A stretch of DNA of 64,000 nt from Pomacea canaliculata. Lineage: Eukaryota; Mollusca; Gastropoda; Architaenioglossa; Ampullariidae. The notes beneath the pieces are model-generated. The model did not search any database, was not told where the DNA came from, and worked only from the letters and a program-made list of their open reading frames with translations. The stretch spans positions 11,766,735 to 11,830,734 of the forward strand of contig NC_037593.1 in the NCBI RefSeq assembly GCF_003073045.1. The letters run 5' to 3'. Of the stretch, positions 45,000 through 58,900 are shown piece after piece (within the stretch, counting starts at the first letter, position 1; each line of letters opens with the position of its first letter). The translations under genes were made by a program, and so were the position numbers.

Positions 45000-47900
45000 A
45001 CCTATAGTATCTGGGCACTCGCCATGCGTCTCTGCATGACAATTTTAACAAGAACAAAAAGAGTGGAATCGGTTACTCACATTTTAGGAAATACCATAAA
45101 AACTTTAACTCACACACACATAATGATAACATTATATATGCATCTCAATGCTTGAGCTTTTCTCTGTAATGAATTAGTCCACTTTAACCTATAATATTTG
45201 ATGTTTCTTTATGTTGGCGATTTTCAATTGATAATGGCGATTAAGTCTGGCAAGGCAGCATAAGCAGACTTTCACAGGCTTCCATTACAGAGTTATCAGC
45301 ATAAAACTAATAGCACAAAGCCATTTAATGTATCCTCCATTTCAACAGCAATTATGATGGGTTTAAATCTGCCATTCTCACAATGCATTGTCTGACCCAA
45401 GTGTGGCGTTTCCTCTGTGCATAAAACTTTGGTGTTTTGGTATTTTATGTTAAATACACATACACACACAGAGTCAAAAACATAAACATATTTTACATAG
45501 TTTATTTAAATACCTTTTGTAAACTATAATCACAGACATGATGGGTATGGCAATAATACTTAAGGACGGATTATGCCATAATCCACAGATTTCTTTAAGC
45601 AGGCATTTAAAAATAATTGGCTTCATACATTAAATTATGAATTTACTATCATGCTGATGTGTTAATATTAATAATTTTTTATTACCATTAAGTAGAAAGA
45701 AAAAGAAATAATTTTATTTAAAAAAGTTCTGATGATTGAAGACTTTTTTTTTTTGCAATGTATGATTTATACATGATCTCAGGATGATGAAGCAGTCTTC
45801 ACATTAAATATTGAAGAAAAAAAAAACCCACATAAGTCTCAATGAGACTGTGTGCATACAAGGACTGTAAGCAATATCAAGGGTCTCAAATAATTCACTG
45901 ACAGTGGAGGTTGAGGGAGATGGACTACAGGAATTTTGCAAATATTCTGTAGATATGCACCTGTAGATTAATTTACCTGTCATCACTGTATCTTACCCTA
46001 ATGTCATCACTGCATTCTACTTTAATGTACCTAATATCTCTATGTCTTCACAGCATGTCAAGCATTTTTTCCCCTATTGTTGCCCATTCTTGTATATACT
46101 GTACATTTGGTTTTTATCTAAGTACACGCTCCTATATGAACACGATTTTGCACTTCAAAAGTCATACTTTTACATCATCATCATCATTATCATCATATCA
46201 TAAAAAATTATATGGTTATTTCTGTCCTTTTTGTTGCTAGCTAATGAACATCAAGTGTGAATCAAAGTAGGTAACATGAGAATGAAAGGAAAACAACAAA
46301 AGGAAACAATGGCTTCAAATGACAATATGATTTGGTGTTACTTCAAAGCCCAGCAAAAAAAAGTATATTTTTTGTAGGAAGTGTAATTTTTATATAGGAA
46401 ATATATAAAAGGAAAAAACCTGTTTCTTAAGTCTGTAGTAAACTGCAATATAAATATAGTACACTATTAAAAGCAGACATGTATCACAAAGCTACTTTGT
46501 AAAAAAAGTTCTACTTACAGATCAACAAATGAATAAAACTGTGGAGGTCCTAGTGTGGTTACATCTTATACAATCTTATATAAAGACTAAGAATGACAAT
46601 TGCATTACTGCTAAAGTGTTTTAGCAATTTTAAAAAGAACATTTAAGAGCCAGATATATACCATACACCATCCAGTATTTGGACTGATTGCTGAATGGTT
46701 TCTATGAATATGTAGGGAAATCTTCTATAACCTGGCTATTTGGAAATGGGAATATTATAATTGACATCAACAAAATGAAATGTATGGATACAATATACTT
46801 AGAATACATAAAGCATTCTACAATCCCAAACTAATGTTGATGGAACCCTGCTGGTAAGAAAGAAAAGTAATAATACAATTTATGAAAACAGCGTGCTATT
46901 ACCAAGTTCATTCATTATGGTATGAGGTTCTAAGGCTGAGTTACTAGACCTATACTGTAATATAAATATGCCAAATGCAATAAATCATTTTGTTGGTCTG
47001 AATTTCATTCAAGGCCTTCATTTCTGGGTAGCAGAGTAATTGCCTAAAGGAGCGTTAAAATATTTGATTTTATGGCAGATTTTTCTCTTAAATAGTACTA
47101 AGTGCAAGATTTTTGAAAATGCCAACACTATTGAAAAAGGTGTAACATACACTTTGACTAAAAACGTGAAAAAGACTTGATAATAATAATAAAGGTGCGA
47201 AATCCCAACCCTATGAGGAAGCTCAAGGCGCTTTACAAATATTAAGTATAACAATAATAATCACGATAGGAGGAAATTGAAGAAACCAACCAAGATGACA
47301 GGAAAGAAAAGGGTTAGGAATGGGTGGAGGGGAAGTGAGTGTAGTATTATCTGAGTAACAGCTGAAAGAATACAGTGCTCTGTTATCCAATAAGTCTATG
47401 AAAGAAAAATAAGTGCATGAACTATGGAAAAGGAATTCATGGAGACAGAAGAAAAAGGAGGACTAGATTGGTCTGTGTAGCCTGGTGACACATTTTGCAG
47501 TTGAAGATTGAGAGTTTAGATCATCGGAGAAGTCTTTAGAAAGAACAGATCAAGAATGCTGAGGATAAACCTCTGCAGGTCAAACAAGCAGTAGACAGTT
47601 GCTGCCTTGAGTCATCAAGAAGTTTTGCAAATTGCACATATTTCATCTCGCTGTCAAACAAGAAACTGGAATGAGATGAAAATCGTATTGTGGAAGAAGG
47701 ACTGTAAGTCAACAGATCAGATGAAACCACAGAATTGAAACCAAATGTCACAAATGAGAAACACAGTCCAGCACATCACTAGGATTATGACAGATCAAAC
47801 AATGGACTCCAAAATCAAAATTAATTAAAAAGAACAAAGATTTGGGGCCTTCCTTCAGAAATATTTTCATTATTAACAAATAGAAAATGGAATTTTTGTA

Positions 47901-48550
47901 ACACAAGTAAAAATGACATTCACTTCTAATGAGATTATTGGGATGATGATAAAATAAACTGAAACTGAATGTAAAAAACACATATTGGGATTAAAGCACA
48001 TCTGGATCCTCAGTATGATGTCAATACAACAAATAAAAGAAAAGTTTGAATAATGACTGCTCTCATAATTTCAAGTTTGCCTTTAGGCATCAGTCATCCT
48101 CTCTTGGAATGTAGTATAGATGAGCACTCTTTCACTTGAATGTTTCAGTTTTCAGTCAATCAGTCAATCCTTTCTGTTAGTAATGAATAGTATTTTCTCT
48201 TCCTTTAGTCGGTTCATCTAAAAAAAAAACTGCAAAGATCTTGTTCAGGATCTGTCGCATAAAAATAACAAATCCTCTTGAAAAGAGAAGGAAAAGAAGA
48301 CTCGTCTTTAATCATTGTCAGAATCTGCTTGGTCTGGAACTTTCCATGGCATTGAGGGAAACAGCTCTGTGCCTATTGACATATGCAAGAACACACACAG
48401 ATATTAAAACAACATACCCAGAAATAAAACAGAAATGTTTGAGTAATTCTAAAGTGCTCCAAACACCAGAAATAACCCTCATTTTCAACTAAGCATATGT
48501 TTATTCCTTACACTGCTATGCTTAAAGATCACGAAGATTCAAGCGACAAA
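45000..48550. other. Intergenic, no gene seen
   Basis: AT-rich DNA with small ORFs only. At 47170-47240 a minus-strand retroposon tail (GTAAAGCGCCTTGAG with ATT repeats) matches the one at 14826. Nothing else supported. Confidence 0.6.
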
Positions 48551-48553
48551 TTA

Positions 48554-49059
48554 CAGTGTTCCCTCACTACTTCGCGGTTCATCTATTACGGATTCACTAC
48601 TTCGCAGTTTTTTTTGAGTGAAGTATCGATCAATATTTTTCGTGCTGGGAATTATCGTTCTACAAAATACCATAGATATTTCATCAGGAAAAAGACGAAA
48701 AATGTAGCTATATTTGTATTTCTATTAAAATACCATGGTTATTTTGTAGAAAGAAAGAAAGAAATAATTGTGTATGAGAAATCCATTGCTATGCGTAAGC
48801 GACGAGCCATGATTGTTATCTCCCATCTCGCAGCCAGTTAGCATCAGTTTTCTGGGTTTCTTTGAGTACAGTTATAATTTTTTTTACACTAATTTGTTAT
48901 TGTACTGTATTAATACCATGATTACTATATTACTTTACACTCACATGATATTGTTTTACATGTATATATTATTATTGCATATATGTCCCTATTTCGCGGA
49001 AATTCGTTTATCGCGGCTGATCATAGCACCTATCCCCCGCGATAAACGAGGGAACACTG
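48554..49059. mobile_element. 506-bp pogo/Tigger-like MITE
   Basis: Inverted ends CAGTGTTCCCTCACTACTTC and CAGTGTTCCCTCGTTTATCG (right end read on the minus strand), flanked by TA on both sides. TA duplication and CAGT ends are typical of the Tc1/mariner-pogo group. No transposase sequence was recognised inside. Confidence 0.8.
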
Positions 49060-49098
49060 TACTGAGAACGCTACAATAAGGGAAGAATTTTCTGAAAA

Positions 49099-52000
49099 CT
49101 AGAAGTTTCTAACATAATTTTTCTTATAATAAAGAAAATATTTACTTGGAGGATCACGTGCTGAACGTGCTGTCACAGGTCGTGGAATAGATTTGGGTGT
49201 TTTGGGAGGTGGACTGACCGGTGGTGGTCGTGTTATGGTTGCAATGATTCCATTTGGCTTCATGGCGTCTTTGTGGTAGTAAGTCATTTTTCCCCCTACC
49301 GCTTCATCGGCCTGCTGTGCCCACTTAGGTCTTTCACTTGAAGTTGCTGTGGATATGCCTGCACTAACTCTCTGAAGATACAATTACATACAGATGAGAG
49401 GAAAATAAACACTGTACTAAATAATACCCTGATTTATTCTTTTAAAGAGAAAATTTATTTAATGTAAAGAAGTGCATTCAAATTTATATTACAGCATTTG
49501 CATTCATGATGGATATGATGATGAGTTTGATTCTGACAATGATGGTGATAAAGGTATAGTTGCATCCAAGGATGGGAAGTGAAAAAAAAAGCAGTCCCCT
49601 TATACATGTTAAAATCATATTCACATATTGTTACACCAGCTTACTGATAGGGACTGAGATCGTCGCATTGTGTTCAGCATGATGCTTCCTGTATTTACTT
49701 TGCTCCGTGCATGGGTAATAATGTTGTCTGCATCTGACCCATATACGCGCCTTTGACGCCTAAAGGAGTAGAAATAAAGTACAAAAATTAATTAGGCCCA
49801 TCACTGGGTGATAATGTATTTACACCTTATCATCATAATAAACATGAGATTTATGTCATGCAGAATCATGCTTGTAAGGGAGCATGCTCTCAGCACTTGA
49901 GGAAAAAACAGAACACGAATGTTTACAAAGGAATGGACAGATGAACAACAGTACTGATAGAGTAATAAAGACAAACAGCAAAGATGCAAAGTGAGTGGGG
50001 TAACAGCTAGAGGATAAAAGAGAAAGGGCAAACTAGTCATTAGACGTTACCGAGGTGAAAAAATTAGCTAGTAGATACAAGTCCTTGTAATAATACATGG
50101 AAAGGGCTAGAACTAACAGCCTGCAGCCACACCACAGCAGCTTTGTGCAAAAGATGCATGACATAAAGCAGTAAGGAAATAAAGCACCACCAGCTTCCAT
50201 TGAGCAAGAGAGGAAGAATGAGCATCTGCAAAAGGACTTATCTTTATCTGCTCTTTCCCTTTAAAGCCAGATAAAAGTATCCTTGAAAAATGATACCAAG
50301 TGTCATCCACCATAAATTACTTAACTAAATTGCGTAGGAAGTTAATAAAAAGCAATAAAAATCCCCCTCCTTAAGACAAAGCAACATGGAGTTTCAAACC
50401 ATGGTGGGTCAAGACATAATAAAACTATGAAGAGGAAAATTGCCCTAAAAGCTTAACATACAAGTGCCATGCCCATAAAATACAGTAACCTATCTACACA
50501 TGCTAAGGCCTGTGGCACATCTAGGCACAACGGGAAAAAATATTTAATATCAATAATAATATAAAGACATATTATGGATTTCCCTCCAAAGCTTTGGACA
50601 TTCTGCCCTGATGTGTTCTATCTCTCTGTATGGAAACACATCGTCTCTGACTCCAGATGATTAAGTGGGTCTCTTCTTTTGGGTGCTGACACCAACCGTC
50701 ATCCTGACAGCTTTTGGGACAGGGCTCATCTTTGTCCTAGTAGCTTTTATCATTTAATAAAAAGTATTATAGTAATATTTTTTGCATTTTAAGACTTCAA
50801 TCTAAGAAAGAATCAAAGACATTTATATAGATATATATGTGCATGCACATGATGCATGTACCCACACACTGACACAAAATAGTCTGGCTATTTTTATAAA
50901 ATTTATAAAAATTTCTTATAAAACTTACAATTTCTGAACAGACTTCACAATTTCATCATTTTCCAGGTAATTATTTCGCCAGATATCTTTAGGCACTGGA
51001 TCAGATCCCCTCCATGGGACCTGACCTGGGACTTTCTTTTGACTTTTTTTACTTTTCTCTTGCTGATGATCCTTGAGCTTTCCAAGATCAATCTTTGGTG
51101 GTTTCTGGAAACACATGCATCAACCATTCAATGTCCAATAATTGCTTAGTTGAATTAACAAGTGACATATCTTAGAACAATACTGTATTTCAGTATTTGC
51201 TGATTTTCTTTTAGATCTACAGTGGAACCTCGGTTAGCGAACACCTCAGATAGCGAATATTTCGGATAACGAACAAAAGTTTCGTTAAAAATTTGTCTCG
51301 GATAGCGAAAAAAAAATTTCGGACAACGAACAGCATCGTTCACCACACGTGACCGACCAGCATGTCATCATTTGCGCTCGAGACACAGTTACAAACGGTC
51401 GTTCCTCACCTGTGCGCTTCCTTCTTATTTAGTGATTTTTCTGCTTTATTTTAATAATTTTAATAAGATAATCCTCTGAAGATTAAGAGCAATAGTAGTG
51501 AGGTAATGACAAGGAAGCGGCCAACAATTGAATTGAGAAAGGAAATGATTTCAAAGTATGAAGGAGGCATGCGTTTGTCGGATATCGCCGCCAAATACGG
51601 CATGTCGAGGTCAACAATCTCGACTATTTTAAAGCAAACGGAGCAGCTTAAAGAAAAGGCAGGAGCGACAGACACTGGATATAAGTTTTTTCATTCAACC
51701 TCAAAGTGACATAAAAGGGAAGTCACCCCCAATTTTACAATGTCACGTGCTCATTGAGGGGGAATCCAAGCAGTAATTCCACCCCTTCCTCCCCACACCT
51801 CCATCCACCCACGCCCTCAAAATGGCAAGATTTCTTATGTTTAAATGCTTTCATTAATGTTTTTATGTTTATCTAACTCCATTTATATTGTATTATAACT
51901 GTTCTCATTAAAACATACCTATATAGCCTGTAACTTTCAAATATTAGCGAGTGAACAGGTGCTGGGAATCAATTTAATCTATTTCCTTTATTTCTTATGG

Positions 52001-53990
52001 GAACAATTGTTTCGGATAACGAACATTTCGGATAACGAACAACTTTCCAGAACGGATTGTGTTCGTTAACCGAGGTTCCACTGTATTCTGTTTAGGTACA
52101 TACAAATTAGCTTGCATGATAATGTTTAAAAGAAGCAACTCATATTGAGCTATGTGTCACAAACAAGAATTATTTGTATCACATTATACTTTGTAAGATT
52201 ATCCACCCCCCTTGCATCCCCATCTTCACAAGACTATGATTATTACAAGTACTCCAAGTTGTCACTGGCAGTGCTCACCTTTGGAGCCATTAGTATCAAC
52301 ATCTTGATGTTCTCAATGAAATTTCTTTTCCAAACCCCTCTCTCATAAGGGCTGGGGGTGAATGACAGGTACCATCCCACACGTACACACCTTGGCATCC
52401 ATAGCTCATCACGCTCACAAAGGTCATGCCAGTACCAACACACCTGAATGAACCAAGGTTAAACAGGAAAACAGCTGGAATATGCCAAAGCAATAAAAGC
52501 TGTGACCTTTTGCAAACTCCTATAATAGTAAAAAAAAATCATGTCTTTTAATCTCCTTGGCATTTACCTCAAACATTCCCCAGGCTCAGAATTTTAAGTA
52601 AAAATAGTTTACCTACAGCAGTACTCAAGCTTAAAGCTGCATTGGGTTACTCCAAGTGATGCTCAGAGTTAATTGCTGCCATATAACATACTGACCCCAT
52701 GCGATGGTCAAGCTTATCTATTTTTACATAAAATTCCAAGCATATGTAACAACTTGGACAAATGCCAAGAAGGTTAATAGTTTTACTTTTAAGAAACATT
52801 CAGTTTAAAGATATTTGTATGACTTAAATTCTTTAAGTTCTACAATATCAATTTTAATTTAAAAATTGCACATACTAAATACATGCATACAAATAAATAC
52901 AGATTGTGAAAATAAAACCATTTCTGATTAAATCAATTTTGAACTATTACCTGGGATGCACGGCATAATGCGCTTGGGTCAAGGAAAGAAAAGATGTAGA
53001 GGGAGATCACTCTTGGAAGCACCCGCGTAAAATCAATGTTGGCAGGTGGAACTTTATCATGCACAATATCTCTCACAAACTCCAGTTGTCGACGCTTACT
53101 GCTTTGTAAAAGATCTTCTAAGACTCGACAACGCTGCTCATTTGACCACTTTTGATACTGTGTGAATGATAATAAAGACAACAATTCTTTTACAGTGCAG
53201 AAGCAGCAACAACTCTTTTACAGTGCATTTGCCTATCTGGCAGTGAATTCATTGTGTAAGATCGAAGAAGTATGAGTGGATCTATATATAATAGATACCT
53301 CGAAGCAAAAAAGAAATCATTCAATAACATTTGTTTGCTAGTTATTTAGGTTATATGCTTTCAAATCCATCAGAAATTTAACTGAACTATTTTTTTTTTA
53401 AAAGACATAACCACAAAATATATGCCTATATATTTATTTCTACACATACATACTTGCACACAGAGAAGAATCTAAGAGTTAAATTTTTCTTTTCGAAATT
53501 ACTGACAAGTAAGCTATTTACCCATTTTGCAATAAGATCATGCCTCTCTTCAAAAATCTGAAAAACAAAACTGTAATTATATCATATGCATAAAAAAAAA
53601 CGACTTACAATTTCCTCAAAAGGGCATTAGCTTGGACTGGGAAAACACAGTTTCACAGCAAACAGGTTATAACGAATATTCTAGTGTTATATTTTGTCAG
53701 AGTTAAAATATGAATTTACAAAAGCACATTTAAAAACAACTTATTTCCATAAATTGATGTGTACACATCAGAAAATTATTTTACCTTGAAATCTCTAGTT
53801 AGCTTTGGCTTATATATCCGTATATGTATTTTTAAAATCTCTACCTGTGCGTTTTAACAGTGTGAATAATAATGTTATTGACATCAATCACAGTGTTTCA
53901 TGTGTAATTTACACTTGCCTTGTTGTTTGTTTCTTCATTGCTTAATGGCGTCCAAGCGCTTTTGATGCGATTTTTAGCTATCATAGCCAT
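49099..53990 (-). CDS. FBXO16: F-box protein, FBXO16 type
   Basis: Substrate adaptor of an SCF ubiquitin ligase. Minus-strand exons: 53990-53919, 53557-53522, 53157-52951, 52443-52279, 51104-50929, 49759-49645, 49371-49099; phases agree and give about 347 residues (human FBXO16 is near 290-340). Seen: SAWTPLSNEE, then IFEERHDLIAKW, YQKWSNEQRCRVLEDLL, the F-box LPRVISLYIFSFLDPSALCR at residue ~83, WHDLCERDELWMPRCVRVGW, FTPSPYERGVWKRNF, then a lysine-rich stretch and VPWRGSDPVPKDIWRNNYLE. This order follows the vertebrate protein closely. The start is the first ATG after an in-frame stop. The first intron has a GC donor. The last exon may not end at 49099: a possible donor (CCAAGTAAAT) lies at about 49144, so the C-terminus is uncertain. 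Confidence 0.88.
51220..52083 (+). mobile_element. 864-bp pogo/Tigger-like element with a transposase N-terminus, in an FBXO16 intron
   Basis: Ends CAGTGGAACCTCGGTTAGCG and CAGTGGAACCTCGGTTAACG (inverted), flanked by TA. Sub-terminal repeats of TTCGGATAACGAAC occur near both ends. At 51506-51709 an ORF begins MTRKRPTIELRKEMISKYEG then MRLSDIAAKYGMSRSTISTI, a CENP-B/psq-type helix-turn-helix as in Tigger transposases. The DDE catalytic part is absent. Non-autonomous. Confidence 0.88.
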
Positions 53991-54422
53991 ATGATATTAT
54001 AACATCAAGATTCCGTACTAAATGACAATAATAATATATAATATTTATCCCAGAATGTGAAGACTGGTTTCCCAACAAATCACCATTCATAGGAAGACGC
54101 CATATTGTTAGAGTGTTGCTAGTCTCTACTACATTGTGATTCTTGTCATTTTTAATAGTATGAAAGTAAAAACCATTAACAGTTATTAGCAATTATTAAA
54201 TTGTAAAATTGCTAAAAAATCAGTAATTGATGTTGTGCATACTACTAAAGTAAATCACGTTTAAACGAGAGTTTATCAGTTCGGGTGCTGACTAACATGG
54301 CCGCTTGTTAGTCTGTAATTTTCTTTACTGTTTGCCACTGTTTTAGTCTCTCTTTCATCCTGTTACAACTCTGCATCGCTGTGCCCAGGACTAAGCGACT
54401 TTCATAAATTGGGTAGAAAAAG
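53991..54422. promoter_or_regulatory. Head-to-head promoter of FBXO16 and Staufen
   Basis: About 430 bases separate the FBXO16 start codon from the donor AAAAAG|GTAATT at 54422 that probably ends a Staufen 5' UTR exon. Both strands hold ATGGC motifs (AACATGGCCGC at 54294, and GCGCCATATTG-like on the minus side at ~54095). The 5' UTR exon is inferred only from the donor and the ATG-bearing exon 1.5 kb on. Confidence 0.5.
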
Positions 54423-54429
54423 GTAATTG

Positions 54430-55935
54430 TCTTTTATTTAATGATTTGTACGAGTCGTCGTGTACTTTCACACCGTACGTAACAGTTATAACAGCAGCCG
54501 AATATAATGTTTTTCTTTGAGTTTGTCGTCGGTAATATGTTCAGCTGAGTGCAGCAGTCAGTAATAGGGTTGTAATCATGGAACATTTTATGGAGAAGGC
54601 TGCTTAAAAGATATAGCTTAGCTTTAAATGAGCGCTAGTGGCATGCTTGCGTTTTTCTTTTTGTGGTGAAGCACTATTATTGGAGACTAAGAGAGTTGTG
54701 AATCATATAGACTTTACTACGATGTGCTAACACTTACAATTGTAATTTCATTAGCAACTCTACCTCTGACCTACAAGACCATTAAAAACTACGCAGGACA
54801 AGTCTTTTTTTTTCCATCATGCCCATCCCTGTCCCACATTTCCAAGAGGTTCTTACATGTTTAACTTAGAAATGAGGATTCTACCGCTTGTTAAACATCT
54901 AGTGCCCTCACAAAAGCCACCAAAATCAGACAGGGCAGCAAAATTGTACAACTGAGAGTTACCACACAGAGATGATAAAGATGATCACAGGACCAAAGGA
55001 TAGAAATGAAAAGCTGCATTTGCATTGTAAACAGAACTGGTTTCAATATATATAACATACCTAAGGAGAATGGAGGTAGACCTAATTTTTCCAACAGCTA
55101 CCGACTGCTGTTGCTGTTTGCTTTTCATGATTGGTAGCGGCTGATACAAGCTAAGGACTGTAAAACATTGACACTGCCACAGAGACATAATTTGCAAACA
55201 TCAAAAGAAGAAAACCTTTGGTCAAGAGTGCCATTGTTAACGGTAACATATTCAGGCATTGTTTCTCAAAACAACACAGCCAAGCAGGGCTCGTCCAGCA
55301 CTAGGACATAACAGAGCATCATTGATAAGGTCACATAACAGATAACTTGACAGTGTTGAAAAGACTGTGTATTTAGACACATATTTTTCAAATGAGAAAA
55401 GCTCAGTCCCATGCTGACTAATTAACATTAACAATAATTTTTGTAATAATTGCTACTTCATGCAATATGAATTTTTGATATGGATATACTCAACATAAAA
55501 GTATATAGCGAAAAAAATTACATTCTTTGTTTGTAAATCTGTGGATGAAAGTTTCTTAACAGTACATAATGAAGACCTTGCTATCTAAAATCATTGCTAA
55601 AAGCTTTACATTCCTTGCAAAGTGGCTTTTAACTGCCATTTAAATTGTATTCTATTTTTTTTAAATGTTAGCTTTATCAGTTATTAAACTTGAACTAAAT
55701 ATGACACCTTATATAATGTATGGCCATATTTAGTTCAAGTTTAATAAGTTTAAGCTGATCTACAATTTAGATTGCTTTTGACTTTATGGATAGCAGTTTT
55801 GAATTTAAAGAAGGCAAAGCTCTAAGCTGTTTATGGTGGAAGGAGATCATAAGATCATATAGACATCGATATTCTTATCTAGAACCCAGTGCCTTGCTAA
55901 ATTTGAGTAAAAATTTGAGGTGTTTTTTTTTTTTT
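54430..55935. other. First intron of Staufen, no other feature seen
   Basis: AT-rich sequence with a short imperfect inverted repeat around 55680-55745 (AACTTGAACTAAATATG and CATATTTAGTTCAAGTT). No gene. Confidence 0.5.
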
Positions 55936-55948
55936 TAGTATTTTCAGC

Positions 55949-58900
55949 ATGTCTCAGATAGTGAATCAACCAGGTCAGAACCAGGGTACATCTTTTCAAG
56001 GAATCTTAACTACTAGCACTGGAGGCCCACCACCCTGTAAGTTACAGTTGCCAGGTGCTGTTCAGATTTCTAGCTGATCACTTTGGTTGAAACAAACATC
56101 TGAACTTTTGATATATGAAGTCTTTGCTTGTTCTGCTTATAAACATTTTTTCCATTTATAAACATTTGACTTCTTGCATTTGCATCTGTATTGTTGTATT
56201 TCTTAAATATTCTTTAATAGGATATGCAGATAAATCTTAATTTTTGTTTGTCTTGCCAGATATGTCAACAATAGGCAGTGTTATAGTTTTTCACATTCCC
56301 TGTTTTAATAAGAGTTAGCCACCTAACATGGAATCCTCTTGTTTTAAAGTGTTAGTTTGTAATTGAGTTCTTGTTTTTTGGATTTACTGGACAGTGAGAT
56401 TCCCTGGAAAGACTGCCGTTCTTGCAACAAAAGTATCTCAGTATAGTCAGCTCTCTGCCATGCAGCAGTCACAGCATCTTACCCCTCACAGCAACCCCAG
56501 CATGGCTGCATCTACTTTGATAGGGAGTGGGGGAGTTATTTATGGGTCTTCAATGAGCACAGAGAAAGCAGGAACAGCTTCAGTCCACTCCACACAGCAG
56601 GCAGCGGGGGAAATGCAGAATGGAACCACTGCTGGGGGAGGTAATAACTTTAGATTTGATGGTACATTCACTATCTCGATTTTAATCAACAAATGTATGG
56701 GAGCATTGCCATTTAAATGATTGGTATGTGACATTATGAGGATCTTTATGTCTGTCATTCAACCTCATTTTAGACTTTTTTTTTTTTGTTCATGCTCTTC
56801 CTGGATAATTATGTGAAATTTACTTTTAACGTTCATACTCTAAATGTAAAGAAATCTCATTTTTAGTCTCTGATTTCTCTTTGTCCCATCTTTCCTCCAG
56901 TTTCAAAAAGACTTGTGGTTAAGAATTGTTTGTTTGCAACTGTTTGCTCAATTATAATACAGTATGAATTGCAGCATTTCTTCTATGTTTTAGTGACCAC
57001 AGGAAAGGCTGGGGGAGCAGGAGTGGCCCCGTCTAAGGGACAGAATCAGGCTGCTCCTGTCTGCCAGCCCTTAGGGAAGGTTGGGGAAGGAGCAGACAAA
57101 AACGTGGCAAACACAAAAGAGAAGACGCCCATGTGTCTTATCAACGAACTCGCACGTTACAACAAGGTGTGTTTGGTAATTAAGAAATGAAACTTAATAC
57201 CTTGAAAAGTTTAATCTTTATACAAGATTCGGGGTTTCATATTTAGCCACCAAATACACCCATATTTTTGACTCACTGTGGTGTTGATATGAAATCTAAA
57301 GAGTTAATGTTTTGAAATAAGCTAGTAAAACTGTCAAAAATTTGATTTTCTTCGAAATAAGTTGGCCGTTGAGATTAAAAATATCGACCCACATCAGGTT
57401 TTACTAAATGCTTCAACCCAAAACAGCATATTGTGTCATCTTTCAGTAGTGTGGATTTAAAACAAAGATCATAAACTCATAAAGATGAGCATATTGCAGA
57501 AGTAATTGTACAACAAGCAGTGGATGATAATTGTTGGCAGGTAGCTCACCAGTACACTCTAGTTGATGAACAGGGCCCAGCCCACAAAAAGATCTTCTAT
57601 GTCAAATTGAAGCTGGGTGAGGAAGAGTATTCAGCCTTTGGGGAGAGCATCAAAAAAGCCCAGCATGCAGCAGCAGCCAATGCACTAGAAACCACCAAGT
57701 TTCCCCACCCAGTGCCCAAAGCTCCTAGATACCAGATTGATGCAAATGACTGTAAGCATTTTTTATATGTTCTGTATGCATGCATACAGAGTTCACACCT
57801 TTGATCATATATACCCCTTCTCCCTACCTCCCTCCCCCCTCTTTTTTTTTTGCCTAGTTCAGAAATTCTACCTTTTTTTTTTTTTTTTTTTGCACATTGC
57901 CCTCATATCTGTATTAGATTTGCTTATTTGATGCTACTAGTTTACAATAATGGATTGGAAATCTGTATATAAATCAGTTATTTTAAATACTAGAGTTTCT
58001 AAAGTGAGATAAGTGAAGCATTTATTTCTAGTCATAGTAATAGTGGAAAATTGCTTTATAATGGCTTTGAGTATCTGTACTGTTTCTTCAGTGAAATTTG
58101 TAACTTGCTGTTCCATTTTCAGTCCATATTCTTGAGATTTATGATTTTGAAATATCTTCCTCATCCATCCATAAACTTAGATATAATATAGGTATGTCAT
58201 TATGTCTGTACATGCAGCCAGTAACATAACACCTACTGTAGAACTCAATGCCCTGGCCATGAAGCGTGGCGAGCCAGCAGTATACAAACTGATAGAAACT
58301 CGTAGCCAGCAGCAGATGTATCCACAACAAAACATGGACTATCGTGGCTTATACAATCAGAGGTATGTTACTAGAACAAGTTTTTGTGGATAGAACATTT
58401 CAGGAGGGAGCTAGGGTTGAATGTTAGAGATTTTATTTTTTGTGGTTGGATTAAGTTTAGTTTCCTTTTCAAGATGTTAGATTTTTTATTCTGAAAGCTT
58501 TGATAGATTTCAAAGAGAAAGAATAAGAAGAAAATGAAGAGGAAATCAATAAAGAAGTAATGTTCATAGCTGTTTGAGGAATGGAGTCATTGCATTTCTT
58601 TTAAGCATAACTGTTTTTTCCTCAGATTTTTTTACCCTTCTTTGAAAAGGTTTACATCATTTCACTAAGTAAATGCTTAGCGGACATTACACAAGCAGAT
58701 ATTCACAAGAGACCCTATGCTTCACTGGGGGGTGAATAGGAACATGAAGAAGATATTCACAAGAAGACTCAATTGGCAAATTAGAACCTTTTCCTTTTAT
58801 CACAGCATGCCAAGATCTTGTCATCTGTCCAGTTCATTTCCTAGGTACTTAATGTCAGTGTGTTTGGTTCTTGCAGATACCACTATGGTCGTCCTCCAAG

